From an uncultured Pelagibacteraceae bacterium (GTDB taxonomy: Bacteria; Pseudomonadota; Alphaproteobacteria; Pelagibacterales; AG-422-B15), in assembly GCA_902517885.1 (NCBI GenBank), contig CABYDZ010000001.1, positions 62,001-126,000 on the forward strand: 64,000 nucleotides of DNA, in the 5' to 3' direction. The notes beneath the pieces were generated by a model. The model saw only the letters and a program-made list of their open reading frames with translations, did no database searches and was not told the origin of the DNA. Position numbers and translations under genes: made by a program. This document shows, one piece after another, positions 28,701 to 37,745 of this stretch (the stretch's first letter is position 1; each line of letters starts with the position of its first letter).

Positions 28701-29846
28701 GCAATTGATGGAGCAGGCCTCTATGCTGATCATACTTTTACAATCACAGTTAGGCCTGCATCAGGTTATATCGCTGAAAAGGATACTATAGATGAAGAAG
28801 CATCATCTACTTATGAAACGGTTGTGATCAAACCAAAGAAAGATTATTTAGCAACTATAAATGAAACAGTTAATGAGGGGTTCTTAGGTATCACTGATGA
28901 AGGCTTTACGTTGGATACAGTATCAATAGCTGATACCGCATCTCTTTCAAAACCACTATCATTCAACGGAGGTTTGCGATTGATGGATGCCGTTGCAAAT
29001 GAAGTGTCCACCAATGAAGAGTCTGATTTATCAGTTGGTGTTAAATTAAATGATGATAATCAGAAAAATGTTGAACTATATTCAGGAAAACTCTCTGATG
29101 GGAAAGCCTTGCCTGACTGGATACAAGTCAATCCTGAAACAGGAGAAACAACAGCCAATATGCCTGAGGGTGTTGAAGAGGTTGAAGTTCAGCTTGTTGC
29201 TTTAGACAAAGACGGAAACACAAGGGACATTAATATTGTTCTTGATAAAGCAAAAATTAAAAATGACCAAGACTTTACTAGAGGTTCAGTTGGTGAAACC
29301 AGGGTTGTTGTTGATAATGACGCAAATGTAAATCTTATTCGTAAAACTGACGGAAAAACAAATCAAGTTGCGTCAAATAATTTAAATGCTGAAACTGATT
29401 TCCTAGGAACCATGAAACTGAGTGATATTCAAGTTGATGCAGGCAAGTATACGTTGGATGTTATCGATGACAATCAATCGAATGTAAAATTGTATAAAGC
29501 TGAGATGAAAGATGGAAGTTCTTTACCTACATGGATTACCATTGATCCAGAAACAGGAGCCATTTCAGCAGACCCATCAAAAGGGCGAACAGGTTCTGCG
29601 GCACCAGCATTTTTAACAAATAGTCTTCAAGTCCTCGAGTTAAAAATTATTGCTGAAGATGAAGATGGTAAAGAGAGAATAATTGAAGTTGATATTAATC
29701 TCGATGAAATTGCTACTCCGTCTGAAACTGAAGAGCAAGCTGAGGAAACTGATGAAGTTTCGTTTATTCCTCTTGATGAACAACTTAAGGTACAGTCTCA
29801 GAAAATAGATAATTATGGCGAAAAAATTATTAGTCTTGTAAGCTAA
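22782..29846 (+). CDS. Giant secreted protein: LEPR-XLL leader, DUF4347, VCBS repeats, CADG-like C terminus
   Basis: A 2354-aa probable surface or secreted protein. It has no Sec signal; instead the N terminus carries the LEPR-XLL motif (LEPRLMLDGAA, residues 9-19). Residues about 70-225 are DUF4347 (AVHVIGHGSVGQ and GDILFYGCNVAADQSG, then GGDWDLE). After a beta-rich unit (230-420) come about twelve VCBS-type repeats of about 100-130 aa with the D-x-F-x-YTVSDG and GTYGTLTLxxDGSYTY signatures. A cadherin-like domain follows (about 1900-2000), then two domains with LPDWIQVNPETG / LPTWITIDPETG. No RTX nonapeptides are seen. Probably an adhesin; exported by the co-transcribed proteins downstream. 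Confidence 0.88.
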   Translation: MSNKLIQALEPRLMLDGAAVATAIDAVDDLAQFQKSESDKSSKADHFKVDKDTKLPFVNVDASAQSAKSRQIIFIDSTVEDIETLINSFDNNTEVHVIQSDQDGFVTMQNILSSQENIDAVHVIGHGSVGQIAFGTAVLNSNTLNAYENILQEIGTSLSENGDILFYGCNVAADQSGEILIRQIADITDADVAASDDITGKGGDWDLEKHTGIIETENVSVVGYQYTLSNGVTATQNAVEIHNSNMNFMAGGGSYNNNTGGQTDSGGTRYIVTLERGNVTTGSNLVFDYAVASSSHDPDNDGAVNVYMVYLNDYVNRRSLNDRGIITFDNEILGIFTTPENTIAKSGYDMSTGTYPLTTGSKKVQMRDLEYQNDGVPPGVMGSGDAFTVTGSNKILTMATDNGLKGDFIRVVTRVASDPVVGNNDSGYINEDLTLDVSNGASANDSTPDTSGEHTGDVLLNDTGGDGSALNVSAINGGSLGSPVDGTYGQLTLNPNGSYSYAANKDAADDLDPGDIVTDTFTYTVSDGSDTDTATITITIAGVNDAPVGAADTGAVNEDKQLEVSAGSGVLANDTDADDNASLVVSAVQGQSSNIDSNVTGTYGTLNLDADGSYTYIADQSAADGLAAAATATDTFAYTVSDGTATSTVNLVITVTGIGPEGVNDTASVNENALLDADNASSTGVLANDDDNAAYDSESLAVTNISSDSTGNSGSATQGVLGTYGTLTMAADGTYTYTPNTAAAEALDANDPATDAFTYTVKDDDDKNSSTATLTISITGQDDNPVGVNDTGYINEDGTLTVSDGGSAVTGTDSNNNNESGDTTGDVLLNDTDADAGATLVVSAIQGGSLGSGVNGTYGTLTLYSTGRYTYVADQSDADGLAADAVQTDVFTYTVSDGAGDTSNASLTITVKGIGPQGVADTASVAENATVDNNNAATNGVLANDDDNASFDQESLAVTAITGASAGTVGGDTTGTHGTLSINEDGTYSYAATNDALDPNEQVTDVFTYTVKDDANKNASTATLTITVTGANDPITAVDDTDAVFAGSTIDRSETDTEELDHDDTDPDGDDVSGNFTITAISHGGVAKIVGTEFETSKGTMTIFSNGRYTYSANKAGSTDLANNAITTDTFTYTVQDHSGGDTDTADLVITITGTNNTAPVANTDAGYILEDGRLEVTDGATANDATPDATGEHTGDVLLDDTDADGDTLTVSDISGGSVTNNANGTYGTLVIQSNGSYVYTADKAAADALDADDVVTDQFTYTISDGNGGTATSTLTFTVKGIDDDPVGVADTGAVDEDAQLQVNAESGVLSNDTDADASSSLSVTTVSSNNTSQSGSAGSEITGEFGSLTLDSDGKYTYTANTAAADNLAHNATATDVFTYTVSDGAGTTSNTTLTIAVTGKGPVGSADTAAVNENVLLSKDAASGVLTNDTGGDQESLAVTNISSNDTSATGTAGQGVLGTYGTLTMAADGSYTYTPNTAAAEALDGGDTVSEKFTYTVKDDEDKNSSTAELTINITGVNDAIVAVDDTDAVDEDGRVDRLISDDQELDHDDTDVDTDDVSGSLTITDIRTGPKDGTGNDGAVGVALTGEYGTLTVNDNGSYTYIADQDKSDQLPTGQTGTDTFTYTVSDGTETSTAQLTFTVTGINDNDPVSVDDTDTVNRDATIDRTDGSTFDLAIDDTDADSDTLTITEIRKGNTKGGGDAGTIGQPLVGEYGTLTLQADGSYKYAADQDSINDLGRGQSVIEHFNYTVSDGSRTTTGLLSITVNGISDPPIPTDDVLEADAGAQSITEATSGVLINDIDPDGDSISVDTIRTGEETGTGTSGTIGTALTGTYGDLTMNSDGSYTYQANNAKALNPGETATEYFTYTATDGESSVEAQIAITVTGKNDPPEVLYPVRDPNVVTGEKFIIRHKQIFDDPDRGIYDIAEYKIIDPEDGTEVSLPDGLRLKQNKLHGSINTPGTYSITIRAIDGAGLYADHTFTITVRPASGYIAEKDTIDEEASSTYETVVIKPKKDYLATINETVNEGFLGITDEGFTLDTVSIADTASLSKPLSFNGGLRLMDAVANEVSTNEESDLSVGVKLNDDNQKNVELYSGKLSDGKALPDWIQVNPETGETTANMPEGVEEVEVQLVALDKDGNTRDINIVLDKAKIKNDQDFTRGSVGETRVVVDNDANVNLIRKTDGKTNQVASNNLNAETDFLGTMKLSDIQVDAGKYTLDVIDDNQSNVKLYKAEMKDGSSLPTWITIDPETGAISADPSKGRTGSAAPAFLTNSLQVLELKIIAEDEDGKERIIEVDINLDEIATPSETEEQAEETDEVSFIPLDEQLKVQSQKIDNYGEKIISLVS

Positions 29847-29858
29847 TTCTGTAAATAA

Positions 29859-30578
29859 ATGAATAAAGTTAAAACATCGTTAGCAGCGTTTTGCTTTCTT
29901 TTTATATCTTTTGAGGCACTAGCTGAAGAAAGATCAACACGTATTTTAGTTACTGCAACTGAAGAGGCGACTTTATCAAGTGAAATTTCAGCAAAAATAA
30001 TCTCTATTCCTGTAAAAGCAGGAAATAACTTTAGTAAATCAGATATTTTAATTGAATTTGACTGTTCTTTTTTTGAAGCCCAAAAAGATGTTGTTCAAGC
30101 AGAACTTGATAGTGCTAGGGTAACTTTAAAAAGCAATCAAGAGCTTGCTGCGATGAGATCTATTGGAGAGTACGAAGTTCAACTATCTCAAATAGCAGTC
30201 GATCGAGCACAATCAGAATTAAATATTGCGAAACTCAACACCGATCGTTGTATTATTCGAGCGCCCTATGACGGAGTCATGTCCAAAGTTTTTGTAAATG
30301 AGTACGAAAGTATTGAAAGGCAACAGCCATTGATTGAAATTATTGGGTCAGGCACGTTGGAGGCAAAACTTATGATATCAAGTAAATGGCTATCATGGTT
30401 ATCTGAAGGATATCCTCTAAGTATAGTTATTGATGAGAATGGCTTAGAGTACAGTGCGCAAATACATTCTTTGGGTGCAGATATAGATCCGGTAAGTCAG
30501 ACGATTGATGCTACCGCACAATTTGATAAAAATTATAAGACATTACTTCCAGGAATGAGTGGGACAGCAACGTTTTGA
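29859..30578 (+). CDS. Periplasmic adaptor (HlyD/RND membrane-fusion type), short
   Basis: A 239-aa protein with signal peptide MNKVKTSLAAFCFLFISFEALA. It has a split lipoyl domain (EISAKIISIPVKAGNNFSKSDILIEFD and DRCIIRAPYDGVMSKVFVNEYESI), a coiled-coil hairpin between the halves, and a beta-barrel ending PGMSGTATF. It is shorter than most RND adaptors (about 350 aa) and lacks the membrane-proximal domain. It starts 12 nt after the giant gene and its stop overlaps the next start. Likely couples the inner-membrane parts to the TolC-like duct. Confidence 0.85.
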   Translation: MNKVKTSLAAFCFLFISFEALAEERSTRILVTATEEATLSSEISAKIISIPVKAGNNFSKSDILIEFDCSFFEAQKDVVQAELDSARVTLKSNQELAAMRSIGEYEVQLSQIAVDRAQSELNIAKLNTDRCIIRAPYDGVMSKVFVNEYESIERQQPLIEIIGSGTLEAKLMISSKWLSWLSEGYPLSIVIDENGLEYSAQIHSLGADIDPVSQTIDATAQFDKNYKTLLPGMSGTATF

Positions 30579-31918
30579 ATGATAATTCTTCAATAAAAAT
30601 TGCACGACTAATTACACTTGAAAAAAAGTTTCGTAACGCTGAAAGTGAAACAGAACTTGGTTTTATTTGTGCAAACGAATTACGGAGTATAGTTGACTAT
30701 AATTTCTTATTTCTTCTCAACAGATCAAGCATAAACCGGCTTAAAGTGAATACTATTTCTGATTTATCAGTCATTGATAGAACTGCTCCAACCGTTACCT
30801 TTATTGAGGGATTGCTCAATAAGAAAGGAATGATCAATAGTGATGAAGTATCTGCAATTAGTCTTCAAAGCCTTGATTTAGATAAAGTAAACCTAAGCAT
30901 CCCTGAAAATTTTCCAAATCATTTAGTTTTTGTTCCTTTGTCTTCACGAATAGAAAAAAATATTGGTTACTTAGTTCTTGTAAGAACAGAACCAGTTACA
31001 AGTTCAGAAAAAGATTTATTATTGCACATCTCTGAAAGCTTTAGCCACGCGCTGACTGCTTTTGGTTCAAAAAAAACTGTTTTAAGCAGTATCAGTCGTA
31101 TATTTATAGGGTGGGTAAAGTGGCTTGTGATTGCATCCATAACTGTGGTGATGTTCTTTCCTATCAGCATGTCAGCTTTGGCGCCTGTTGAGGTGGTTGC
31201 AAAAGATCCAACTATTGTTACATCTCCTGTGAACGGCGTTGTTGAAAAAGTTTTAATTAAGACCAACGAAAATGTAAAACCAGGTACAGAACTAGTTAAA
31301 CTAGATGATTTAAACTTTAAAAATCAGTATGAAATTGCACTTCAAAAACTTGAAGTAGCTGAAGCCGAGCTATTAAGAGTAAAGCAGTCATCATTTTCAA
31401 ATGAAGATGATAAAGCACGCCTGGTTGAGCTTTCAACCGAAGTAGGGTTAAGAAAAAAAGAAGCCACCTACGCAGAAGAGCAATTGAAGTATTCAATCAT
31501 CTCTGCAGAGCGAGAAGGTATAGCAGTAGTTGAAGACTTTACTGATTGGCAAGGGAGACCTGTTACCATTGGCGAAAAAATATTAACTATAGCTGATCCT
31601 CAAAGCATCGAATTTCAAATCTTTTTGCCTACAAAAGATTCTCTTTTGATTAAAAAAGAAGCCAGAGTAAAAGTGTTTTTAGATAGTGACCCTCTTAATT
31701 CTCTTGAAGGAGAAGTCTTGCGTACTTCATATAAGCCTGCTCTTACGGCTGAGAATATTTTAGCATATCAAATTTTTGCAAAATTAGATGAAAATCAAGG
31801 TGAGATTCCAAGAATAGGTTTGCGTGGAACTGCTAAAATTTATGGCGAAAAGACGAGTATTTTTTATTACATATTCCGCGTACCTATAAATCTTACGAGA
31901 CAATTTTTAGGATTTTAG
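30575..31918 (+). CDS. Membrane-fusion protein with N-terminal GAF-like cytoplasmic domain (TTG start)
   Basis: A 447-aa protein. Residues 1-175 look like a cytoplasmic GAF-like domain (ARLITLEKKFRNAESETELGFICANELRSIV, later LVFVPLSSRIEKNIGYLVLVR). One transmembrane helix lies at about 186-206. A periplasmic HlyD arm with lipoyl halves (VTSPVNGVVEKVLIKTNENVKPG and GIAVVEDFTDWQGRPVTIGEKI) and a coiled coil follows. The start is TTG, overlapping the preceding stop as TTGA; the ATG 4 nt later is out of frame. Coupled translation keeps it stoichiometric with its neighbours. A GAF-like sensor on an adaptor is unusual. Confidence 0.78.
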   Translation: MNDNSSIKIARLITLEKKFRNAESETELGFICANELRSIVDYNFLFLLNRSSINRLKVNTISDLSVIDRTAPTVTFIEGLLNKKGMINSDEVSAISLQSLDLDKVNLSIPENFPNHLVFVPLSSRIEKNIGYLVLVRTEPVTSSEKDLLLHISESFSHALTAFGSKKTVLSSISRIFIGWVKWLVIASITVVMFFPISMSALAPVEVVAKDPTIVTSPVNGVVEKVLIKTNENVKPGTELVKLDDLNFKNQYEIALQKLEVAEAELLRVKQSSFSNEDDKARLVELSTEVGLRKKEATYAEEQLKYSIISAEREGIAVVEDFTDWQGRPVTIGEKILTIADPQSIEFQIFLPTKDSLLIKKEARVKVFLDSDPLNSLEGEVLRTSYKPALTAENILAYQIFAKLDENQGEIPRIGLRGTAKIYGEKTSIFYYIFRVPINLTRQFLGF

Positions 31919-34024
31919 ATGACTGTTCCATACTTAAGACAAGATTTGAAATTGAGTGAGGGTCCCAAAAAAGAGGACGGCTCTTCATCGTGGCTACTTT
32001 ATGATTCTTTGAGAAACAAATATTTTTCAATCAATAAAAATGCTTTTGATCTTTTAAAAAACTGGTCAAGTGGATCTCAATTAGATGATTTCATAAAAAA
32101 AATTAATGAAATTAACTTATTGGTAAGTGAAGAAGAAATAAATGAGTTTATCAATTTTCTTGATCAAAATAATTTGACAATCAAAAAGACCAGTGAAGAA
32201 GTAAAGTCTTTGGTGGTTCAAAAAAACAAAACGAATAAACATTGGTTACTTAAACTCATTCACAATTATCTATTTTTCAAAATACCTTTATTAAGACCAG
32301 GCACTTGGCTCCAAAGAACTTTACCTATTGCCATGTTCTTAAGCTCATTAACAGTCAGACGAATTATTTATGGTTTAGGAATAATTGGAATATTTCTGAC
32401 AATAACTAATTATGAGAAATTTCTCTCAACCTTTTCATATTTTTATAATATTAATGGCTTGATCTTGTTTGGAATTACGATCATTTTTGTGAAAGCTTTA
32501 CATGAGTTAGGTCATGCTTATGTAGCTACATATTATAAGTGTAAAGTTTCATCTATTGGCCTAGCTATGCTGGTGTTTTTTCCATTTTTATATACAGATA
32601 CATCCGATGCCTGGAAACTCACTGACCACAGAAAGCGATTACTAATAAATTTTGCAGGCATGTTAACTGAACTGCACCTAGCCTTGATTGCTACATTTGC
32701 ATGGGCTGTATTTCCTGAGGGCATTATGAAAAGTGCAGCATTTTTCATTGCTACATCAAGTTGGATTTCATCTTTATTGATCAACATAAGTCCTTTTATG
32801 AGGTTTGATGGCTATTATGTGCTCTCTGATTTTCTAAAAGCTGAAAACTTGCAACCGCGTTCATTTGCTTTAGGTCGATGGCAGATAAGAGAGTGGCTCT
32901 TTGGTTTTAAATTTCAGCCACCAGAACAGTTGATCGCTAACAGAAGGTGGACTTTTATAATTTATGCATGGGCTACGTGGATTTATCGTTTCTTTATTTT
33001 TATTGGTATTGCATTATTGGTTTATTATTTAACATTTAAAATATTAGGAATTATTTTATTTGTAATAGAAATTGTGTGGTTCATTTTATTGCCGATCGCT
33101 AGAGAAGTTATTCAATGGTGGAAGCTTAGAAAGTCGATGAAATTCAATAGATCTTCTATGAGGTCAATCGTCTTGTTCACAGTATTTATGTTTGCCATGC
33201 TTGTTCCATGGCGCACATCCCTAAGTTTGCCAGCTGTTATTGAAGAAGGTGTTGTTCTTGATATTTTTGCATCAGAAGACTCCAAGATAAGAAAGGTCAA
33301 TGTTTCACATAATCAGTATGTAGCTGAGGGAGACTTGCTAGTTGTTATGACCAGTCCTTTGATCTCTAATAAAGTTGAAAAAGCAATAGATCGCGTAAAA
33401 ATGATACAGCAAAAACTTGATCGTAGAGTGGGATCAAAGCTTGATCTTAGCAATCTATTAATACTTGAGAATGAGTTACAAAAAGAGATTGAAATTTTGA
33501 ATTCATTGAAAGAAGAAAATAAAGCTTTATCAATTTATGCACAATCAGATGGCATAATAAAAGATCTGATAAGTCTAAACGCTAATCAATGGGTAAATAA
33601 AAAAGATAAGCTATTTTCAATTGTTCAGTCAGAAGAAGTGCAAGTAATAGCTTTTGTTAGCGAGACAGATCTTGATAAAATAAAAAAAGTTTCAAGTGGT
33701 TACTTTCATGCAAAAAATAATGAATTTGCGAAAGTCAAAGTCGAATTAGTATCATCAAATGAAACTTCAACCGAAGAGTTGCCGTATTTAGCTTTGACTT
33801 CAACTTATGGAGGCACAATCGCATCAAGAGAAATACTTGGAAAGAAAAAAGTTCAGAGACCTGAAAATGCTCTTTATCAACTAAATTTCACTTCTTCAGA
33901 GAGTCCAAAAGATTTACAGTGGCAGACAGCTGGATCTGTTAAAATAGATTCAGAAAATTATAATATTTTTCAAAATATATTTAATGCTACTACCTCAATA
34001 CTCATTCAGGAAAGTGGATTTTAG
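31919..34024 (+). CDS. PqqD-like / M50 site-2-protease / HlyD-like fusion protein
   Basis: A 701-aa inner-membrane protein. Residues 1-95 resemble a PqqD-type wHTH (RRE) domain ([25 protein letters not shown]). Several helices follow, with the zinc motif HELGH at 195-199 and the second S2P motif as [10 protein letters not shown] (Asp297; the usual Asn is Ser). After about residue 440 comes a periplasmic lipoyl/barrel HlyD-like arm ([36 protein letters not shown], later [13 protein letters not shown]). Gene begins right after the previous stop. Likely the core of an export machine without ABC ATPase, binding the giant protein's leader through the PqqD-like domain (inference). Confidence 0.82.
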   Translation: MTVPYLRQDLKLSEGPKKEDGSSSWLLYDSLRNKYFSINKNAFDLLKNWSSGSQLDDFIKKINEINLLVSEEEINEFINFLDQNNLTIKKTSEEVKSLVVQKNKTNKHWLLKLIHNYLFFKIPLLRPGTWLQRTLPIAMFLSSLTVRRIIYGLGIIGIFLTITNYEKFLSTFSYFYNINGLILFGITIIFVKALHELGHAYVATYYKCKVSSIGLAMLVFFPFLYTDTSDAWKLTDHRKRLLINFAGMLTELHLALIATFAWAVFPEGIMKSAAFFIATSSWISSLLINISPFMRFDGYYVLSDFLKAENLQPRSFALGRWQIREWLFGFKFQPPEQLIANRRWTFIIYAWATWIYRFFIFIGIALLVYYLTFKILGIILFVIEIVWFILLPIAREVIQWWKLRKSMKFNRSSMRSIVLFTVFMFAMLVPWRTSLSLPAVIEEGVVLDIFASEDSKIRKVNVSHNQYVAEGDLLVVMTSPLISNKVEKAIDRVKMIQQKLDRRVGSKLDLSNLLILENELQKEIEILNSLKEENKALSIYAQSDGIIKDLISLNANQWVNKKDKLFSIVQSEEVQVIAFVSETDLDKIKKVSSGYFHAKNNEFAKVKVELVSSNETSTEELPYLALTSTYGGTIASREILGKKKVQRPENALYQLNFTSSESPKDLQWQTAGSVKIDSENYNIFQNIFNATTSILIQESGF

Positions 34025-34641
34025 TTTATTTCAAGACCGCCCTCAGTTTTGAGAAACTCAGCAACATTTTCTATACCCTTATTATTCTTCATTTCACCGA
34101 AAATATAAGGCATGCCTGATCGGGCAGTTTCAACATCTAATTTCATTTGATCCAAATCAACATTTACGTGATTTGCTAAATCGGTTTTATTGATAATTAG
34201 TAAATCAGATTTTTTTATTGCTGGCCCACCTTTACGAGGAATATCACCCCCCATTCCAACATCAATCACATAGATTGATAAATCTACTAACTCTGGACTA
34301 AACGTTGCAGCTAAATTATCTCCACCCGACTCAATTAATAGCAATTGTAAATCAGGAAATTTTTGTTTCATTTCCTCTACAGCCAATAGGTTAATCGAGG
34401 CATCCTCTCGAATTGCGGTATGAGGGCATCCACCTGTTTCAACCCCTTTAATTCTCTCTATTGGCAAAACTTGAGCTCTCATTAAATACTCGGCGTCTTC
34501 GATGGTGTAAATATCATTTGATATAACTGCCATTGAAATATTTTTAGATAAATTTTTGCACAAAGCCTCAGTAAGACTTGTTTTACCAGCACCTACTGGA
34601 CCGCCGATACCAATTTTTAAAGGACCTCGAAAATTATTCAT
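34021..34641 (-). CDS. ureG: Urease accessory GTPase UreG
   Basis: A 206-aa SIMIBI-class GTPase. P-loop [11 protein letters not shown] near residue 15, [13 protein letters not shown], the metal-binding CPH motif in [13 protein letters not shown], the [14 protein letters not shown] switch and NKTDLA specificity motif. UreG delivers nickel to apo-urease using GTP with UreD and UreF. Length is normal. Last gene of ureDABCEFG; its start overlaps the ureF stop by 4 bp and its end overlaps the convergent M50 gene by 4 bp. Confidence 0.96.
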   Translation of the reverse strand: MNNFRGPLKIGIGGPVGAGKTSLTEALCKNLSKNISMAVISNDIYTIEDAEYLMRAQVLPIERIKGVETGGCPHTAIREDASINLLAVEEMKQKFPDLQLLLIESGGDNLAATFSPELVDLSIYVIDVGMGGDIPRKGGPAIKKSDLLIINKTDLANHVNVDLDQMKLDVETARSGMPYIFGEMKNNKGIENVAEFLKTEGGLEIN

Positions 34642-35297
34642 GTGACGTAAATTCTGGATGTAAGATTTTCATGTTTCATACTGTAAATATCTGCACAAAA
34701 CATGGAACTGCGTAAATCATCTAAGCTATAGTCTTTCATCGTATTATGGAAACTTTTCATCATTCCAAGAAATGACACCATACAATCTTGGCCATCTTTC
34801 TGGCTTAAAGGTATATGTTTAACGCACATATTAATTAAGTTTGCGATGAATGATTGAATATAAAAGTCAACCAAATCATCAAAGGCAATATGAAATTTAA
34901 TTCCTGCTTGAGCAATACAGACTGGAAAAGCAGTCTCATTATTTATTGTATAGCCCCAACTCTCAGACATGATTTTTCTGAAGGCGTCACCCATTTTGAG
35001 CGTTTCAAGCTGACGTTCCTTGGATGAGCAACTTGCAAGCACTAATTCATTTACATAAATTCCATCATAGGTAGCCTTGATAAAGATATACTCATTTCTG
35101 CATGTTCCCTCAAAGAGAATACTTTTAATAAATTCCAATACGTCATTTTTATTTTTGATAAGCTTATCATCAATTAAAGCCTCGAGACCATGTGAATATG
35201 CGTATGAACCAATAGGAAATGAAGACGAAAACCAAAGATGTAAAATTTGATGAGATTTTAAATCTGATAAGTTTTTACTTTTAATGCTTGTGACCAT
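34638..35297 (-). CDS. ureF: Urease accessory protein UreF
   Basis: About 219 aa from the ATG at 35297; the track uses an ATG 16 codons upstream, inside ureE. I prefer 35297 because GGGAAG lies 5-6 nt before it and the homologous region starts soon after with [23 protein letters not shown], the UreF signature. UreF is an all-helical scaffold that joins UreD and UreG in the nickel-insertion complex. Overlaps ureE by 17 bp and ureG by 4 bp. Confidence 0.92.
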   Translation of the reverse strand: MVTSIKSKNLSDLKSHQILHLWFSSSFPIGSYAYSHGLEALIDDKLIKNKNDVLEFIKSILFEGTCRNEYIFIKATYDGIYVNELVLASCSSKERQLETLKMGDAFRKIMSESWGYTINNETAFPVCIAQAGIKFHIAFDDLVDFYIQSFIANLINMCVKHIPLSQKDGQDCMVSFLGMMKSFHNTMKDYSLDDLRSSMFCADIYSMKHENLTSRIYVT

Positions 35298-35724
35298 GCG
35301 TTCTTCCCATACCGTAAGCCCCTCCTTCAGGATTAAATTGTTCAATCACAGATTTTGTCTGCCCCCCAAGTCTTCTCACCATATCCTCAATTATATGGTC
35401 ACTTTGTATTAGAATTCTTGTAGCTTCAATCTGACAGGGGATATGTCTATTCCCAATATGCCATATTAATTTATTTAAATCTTCTGACTTGATCTCAATT
35501 AAGTTTTCTTTTTTTGATTTTATAGTAATTAATTTTCCACTCTCAAGTTTGAACGCTTGATTACTCAGGACTGATCTCATCTCTTCAAGATCAACAAGAA
35601 ATTCATGACCTTTGTCAGAAACTAACTTTTTGCGTCGCATGAATCTCTCCTCATAAGATAGCGAAATTGTATCAACCTCTTCAGAGGAATCACAGTTACT
35701 TAATATTAAATTACAAATTTCCAT
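35281..35724 (-). CDS. ureE: Urease nickel metallochaperone UreE
   Basis: A 147-aa UreE with the N-terminal substrate-like domain (TISLSYEERFMRRKKLVSDKGHEFLVDLEE) and C-terminal nickel domain (WHIGNRHIPCQI, LGGQTKSVIEQFNPEGGAYG). It ends in a short histidine tail (HGHKH) instead of a long His-rich tail, a modest nickel-storage capacity. It sits 2 nt after ureC. Confidence 0.94.
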   Translation of the reverse strand: MEICNLILSNCDSSEEVDTISLSYEERFMRRKKLVSDKGHEFLVDLEEMRSVLSNQAFKLESGKLITIKSKKENLIEIKSEDLNKLIWHIGNRHIPCQIEATRILIQSDHIIEDMVRRLGGQTKSVIEQFNPEGGAYGMGRTHGHKH

Positions 35725-35726
35725 AA

Positions 35727-37433
35727 TCAGTACATAAAATATCTTTGTGCCATTGGCAGTTCTTTAGCTGGTTCACATGTTATAATTTCTCCATTTGCCC
35801 TAACCTCATATGTTTCAGGATTTACATCTATAGTTGGACAAACATCATTTAAAACCATATCTTTTTTTGAAATTGACCTTGTATTGCTTACCGGCAGCAT
35901 GCTTTTTTGTATATTGAGATGATTAAGGCTGCCTGCCTCCAGAGAACTCTTGCTGACAAAAGTTATCGATGAGCTTTCAAGCGATCTTCCATAACTTCCA
36001 AACATTGGGCGGGTATATACAGGTTGGGGAGTTGGAATCGATGCATTTGGATCGCCCATTTGTGCGCAGGCAATACTCCCACCCATTATTACAATCTCAG
36101 GCTTAACACCAAAGAAAGCTGGGTCCCAGATAACGATATCTGCTCTTTTATTTTTTTCGAGACTGCCAACATAGGAAGAAATTCCATGAGCAATTGACGG
36201 ATTTATTGTATATTTTGCAAGGTATCGTTTGACTCTTAAATTATCATTATCGCCTTGCTCTTCAGACAGTCTTCCTCGTTGGACTTTCATTTTATGTGCT
36301 GTTTGCCATGTTCTAATAATAACCTCACCAACACGTCCCATAGCTTGACTGTCAGATGCGATGATTGAGAAAGCACCCATATCGTGTAATATGTCTTCAG
36401 CAGCCATCGTTTCTCTCCGTATTCTACTTTCAGCAAATGCTACGTCTTCAGGTATTGATTTATCAAGGTGATGGCAAACCATCAGCATATCTAAATGCTC
36501 TTCAACAGTGTTAACAGTAAATGGTCGTGTCGGATTAGTTGAAGATGGCAAAACATACGGTTCACCGCAAATTTTTATTATATCAGGCGCGTGTCCACCA
36601 CCTGCACCCTCAGTATGAAATGTATGAATGGTTCTTTTATTAATTGCATTTATTGTATTTTCTACAAAGCCACTTTCATTGAGCGTATCAGTATGTATCA
36701 TGACCTGAACGTCGAATTTATCAGCAACATTTAAACAATTATCAATTGCACCAGGAGTAGAGCCCCAGTCCTCATGAAGTTTAAGAGCAGCTGCTCCACC
36801 AAGAACTTGTTCCTCTAAACCTGAAGGCAACGAAGAATTTCCTTTGCCTGCATAAGCTAAATTCATCGAGAAAGCATCAGATGATTGAAGCATTCTGCCG
36901 ATGTGCCATGGTCCCGGCGTGCAAGTAGTTGCTAATGTTCCATGTGCAGGTCCAGTACCTCCACCCAGCATCGTAGTAATGCCAGAATGTAAGGCGTCAT
37001 CAATTTGCTGAGGACATATGAAATGTATATGACTGTCAAAGCCGCCCGCCGTTACAATTTTACCTTCACCTGCAATAACCTCAGTACCTGGACCAATTAT
37101 AATATCCACACCGGGTTGTGTATCAGGGTTACCAGCTTTTCCAATATGGTCAATATTTCCGTTCTTTAGTCCAATATCTGCTTTATATATCCCGGTGACA
37201 TCTAGAATCAGAGCATTTGTAATAACTGTGTCTACGGCTCCATCACTTCTTGAAACCTGAGACTGTCCCATGCCATCGCGAATAACTTTGCCGCCACCAA
37301 ACTTAACTTCCTCACCATAGATTGTGAGGTCTTTTTCAACCTCTATGAAAAGTTCAGTATCTGCTAACCTTACTTTATCCCCTGTTGTGGGGCCATACAT
37401 AGCTGCATAAGATTGTCTTGGAATTTTTTTCAT
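35727..37433 (-). CDS. ureC: Urease alpha (catalytic) subunit UreC
   Basis: A 568-aa catalytic subunit hydrolysing urea to ammonia and carbamate. Nickel ligands are visible: HIH in [12 protein letters not shown], the lysine to be carbamylated in [10 protein letters not shown], the histidines in [10 protein letters not shown] and [13 protein letters not shown], and the Asp in [12 protein letters not shown]. The flap VCHHLD is present. Length equals the family norm (about 567-570). Start overlaps ureB by 4 bp (ATGA). Confidence 0.98.
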   Translation of the reverse strand: MKKIPRQSYAAMYGPTTGDKVRLADTELFIEVEKDLTIYGEEVKFGGGKVIRDGMGQSQVSRSDGAVDTVITNALILDVTGIYKADIGLKNGNIDHIGKAGNPDTQPGVDIIIGPGTEVIAGEGKIVTAGGFDSHIHFICPQQIDDALHSGITTMLGGGTGPAHGTLATTCTPGPWHIGRMLQSSDAFSMNLAYAGKGNSSLPSGLEEQVLGGAAALKLHEDWGSTPGAIDNCLNVADKFDVQVMIHTDTLNESGFVENTINAINKRTIHTFHTEGAGGGHAPDIIKICGEPYVLPSSTNPTRPFTVNTVEEHLDMLMVCHHLDKSIPEDVAFAESRIRRETMAAEDILHDMGAFSIIASDSQAMGRVGEVIIRTWQTAHKMKVQRGRLSEEQGDNDNLRVKRYLAKYTINPSIAHGISSYVGSLEKNKRADIVIWDPAFFGVKPEIVIMGGSIACAQMGDPNASIPTPQPVYTRPMFGSYGRSLESSSITFVSKSSLEAGSLNHLNIQKSMLPVSNTRSISKKDMVLNDVCPTIDVNPETYEVRANGEIITCEPAKELPMAQRYFMY

Positions 37434-37738
37434 TTAATTTTTCCCATGACTTTTTTATTAAACCCAAATATTTTTTTTAGTCCCTGTATTTCTATAAGCT
37501 CAACATCTCTTGTTTGCCCAGGTTCAAACCTTACTGCGGTTCCAGATGAAATGTTTAGTCTCATGCCTAAAGATTTCTTTCTATCAAATTCAAGACTTTC
37601 ATTTACTTCAGCAAAATGATAGTGGCTACCGACTTGAATTGGACGATCACCAGTGTTGGAGACTTTCATTGTCAAACTCACTAAATCTTTATTTAAAATT
37701 ATTTCACTGTCACTTGTAATTATTTCTCCTGGAATCAT
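37430..37738 (-). CDS. ureB: Urease beta subunit UreB
   Basis: A 102-aa structural subunit: [16 protein letters not shown], then [27 protein letters not shown] and [17 protein letters not shown], all family blocks. Separate from UreA (three-subunit bacterial type). Seven nt after ureA and overlapping ureC by 4 bp. Confidence 0.97.
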   Translation of the reverse strand: MIPGEIITSDSEIILNKDLVSLTMKVSNTGDRPIQVGSHYHFAEVNESLEFDRKKSLGMRLNISSGTAVRFEPGQTRDVELIEIQGLKKIFGFNKKVMGKIK

Positions 37739-37745
37739 ATAATTC

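Noticed and set aside
28450-29846. RTX calcium-binding nonapeptides or a C-terminal type I secretion signal in the giant protein
   Set aside because: Looked for GGxGxDxxx repeats and found none; the C terminus is acidic CADG-like domains, so standard RTX secretion is not supported.
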